Origin: Lachnospiraceae bacterium
GTDB taxonomy: Bacteria > Bacillota > Clostridia > Lachnospirales > Lachnospiraceae
DNA length: 54,923 nt
Assembly: GCA_014804785.1 (NCBI GenBank)
Contig: JAAUZD010000012.1
Location: 54,311 to 109,233, forward strand
Direction: 5' to 3'
Shown: one piece after another, positions 53,920 to 54,923 of the stretch
Numbering within the stretch: position 1 is the first letter of the stretch
How the letters are laid out: every line of letters begins with the position of its first letter
Position numbers and translations under genes: made by a program
The notes under the pieces: model-generated
Seen by the model: only the letters and a program-made list of their open reading frames with translations
Databases searched by the model: none
Told to the model about the DNA's origin: nothing

Positions 53920-54923
53920 ATGGCGGCATATAAAGATGAACAGCGTGGAACGTGGTATGTATCGTTCCATTATTATGACTGGACGGGGAAGAATTGCCGG
54001 AAAGTCAAGAGAGGTTTCAAGACCAAAAGAGAAGCTACAGAATGGGAACATCATTTCCGAATGAAAGAAGCGGCTGACTTGGATATGACTTTCGGGGAAT
54101 TTGTGCAGGCATACACAAGAGATATGAAGCCGAAGCTGAAGCATAATACTTGGCTGACAAAGGAGCATATCTTACGCACAAAATTGTTGCCGTATTTTGA
54201 GAATAAGAAAATGTGTGATATTCGTGCAAAAGATATTATCCAGTGGCAGAATGAGCAGATTTCTTATCGTGATGAAAAGGGAAAGCCTTATGCACCGACT
54301 TATTTGAAAACGCTGCAATCAGAATTGAGCGCATTATTTAATCATGCAGTACGATTCTACGAATTAAAAAGCAATCCCGTTGTCAAAGCTGGACCACTTG
54401 GAAAAGGGAAAGCAGAGGAGATGCTTTTTTGGACAAAAGAAGAATATCTAAAATTCATTGAAGCAGTAAAGGATAAACCATATTCCTATCAGGCATTTCA
54501 AATTTTATACTGGTGCGGCTTGCGTGTGGGCGAACTTTTAGCGCTCACGCCGCAGGATATTGATTCTGATAACAAGGTCATTCGGATAACAAAATCATAT
54601 CAGCGGTTGGAGAGGAAAGATGTAATAACAGACCCAAAGACATCGAAAAGCAAGCGCAATGTCAGTATGCCGGACTTTTTGTGCGAGGAATTAAAAGAGT
54701 ATATCGGCAGACTGTATGGACTTCTCCCAACTGACCGTATCTTTCATCTGACAAAAAGTTTCCTGCACCATGAAATGACAAGAGGGGCAGGGAAAGCAGG
54801 AGTTAAACGCATTAGAATCCACGATTTGCGACATTCACACGTTTCGTTGTTAATCAGTATGGGATTTTCGGCGGTATCAATCGGGAACCGGGTAGGACAT
54901 GAAAGTGTTGATATTACGTTTCG
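53920..54923 (+). CDS. Tyrosine integrase, cut by the window edge
   Basis: Start ATG at 53920 behind AAGGAGGG. At least 334 residues: N-terminal AP2-like arm-binding domain (YKDEQRGTWYVSFHYYDWTG), SAM-like core-binding domain (TFGEFVQAYTRDM, NTWLTKEHILRTKLLPYF), catalytic domain with Arg I in YWCGLRVGELLAL, HxxR in RIHDLRHSHVS and the start of the GHESVDIT box. The nucleophilic tyrosine would fall just past the end. Unlike the integrase at 19732-20913 it looks complete so far. It is the mover of the guaA-linked element. Confidence 0.93.
   Translation, partial: MAAYKDEQRGTWYVSFHYYDWTGKNCRKVKRGFKTKREATEWEHHFRMKEAADLDMTFGEFVQAYTRDMKPKLKHNTWLTKEHILRTKLLPYFENKKMCDIRAKDIIQWQNEQISYRDEKGKPYAPTYLKTLQSELSALFNHAVRFYELKSNPVVKAGPLGKGKAEEMLFWTKEEYLKFIEAVKDKPYSYQAFQILYWCGLRVGELLALTPQDIDSDNKVIRITKSYQRLERKDVITDPKTSKSKRNVSMPDFLCEELKEYIGRLYGLLPTDRIFHLTKSFLHHEMTRGAGKAGVKRIRIHDLRHSHVSLLISMGFSAVSIGNRVGHESVDITF

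Overview
The window reads as chromosome of a spore-forming, moderately low-GC Firmicute, most likely a member of the Lachnospiraceae. The support is the gene content: spore genes (cwlD, spoIIID), a PcsB-like coiled-coil/SleB hydrolase, ECF vitamin transporters, LytTR/GHKL signalling, SpaA-type pilin and sortase genes, and an F-type ATP synthase whose c subunit carries a sodium-binding signature. Shine-Dalgarno sites are strong throughout and GTG/TTG starts are common. All assignments come from reading the sequence; no database was searched.

Layout. 1-5013: cell-surface block with the tail of an unknown gene, a membrane transglutaminase-like protein, a class C-type sortase, and a single gene that joins a pilin-like LPQTG substrate to a second sortase domain. 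5158-9826: cwlD, an Rpn-type nuclease/transposase, a Sua5-type tRNA t6A gene and a spore-cortex-type hydrolase. 9870-17765: a DUF402 gene, then the complete atp operon behind a clear promoter. 17774-21111: a scar zone after atpC with a group II intron that seems to lack its 5' RNA domains, the tail of an Rpn gene, and a tyrosine recombinase that has lost its box-I arginine. 21146-27590: conserved hypothetical genes, a methyltransferase, an 844-aa anchored protein, a near-300-bp palindrome, and an XRE/DUF4097 pair.

27614-32537: queT behind a preQ1-I-like riboswitch, then an ECF transporter operon (S, fused double ATPase, T) bracketed by two 350-bp copies of an unusual double-palindrome element. 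The two copies show a compensatory base-pair change in one stem. 32684-39074: HerA-like ATPase, LytTR response regulator and GHKL kinase, a lipoprotein and a SWIM protein. 39166-41211: an XRE regulator divergent from a polytopic membrane protein, with a 12-bp-armed palindrome on the promoter.

41233-48798: an accessory block (NYN protein, SEC-C protein, AAA/PD-(D/E)XK protein, SNF2 helicase, SWIM protein) lying between two identical 63-bp repeats. The right repeat is the 5' leader of spoIIID. The left one is a deleted copy of spoIIID and its leader. The leader is a hairpin whose 3' arm holds the Shine-Dalgarno of spoIIID.

49286-54923: guaA, followed by an AT-rich integrative element that has entered next to the guaA 3' end. 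It carries a two-gene CBASS anti-phage system (CD-NTase plus Cap15-like effector), an XRE regulator, a GNAT acetyltransferase, an excisionase-like gene and an integrase cut by the window edge. The strongest candidates for something little described are the pilin-sortase fusion operon, the covarying double-palindrome elements around the ECF operon, and the SD-masking hairpin of spoIIID with its truncated copy 7.5 kb away.
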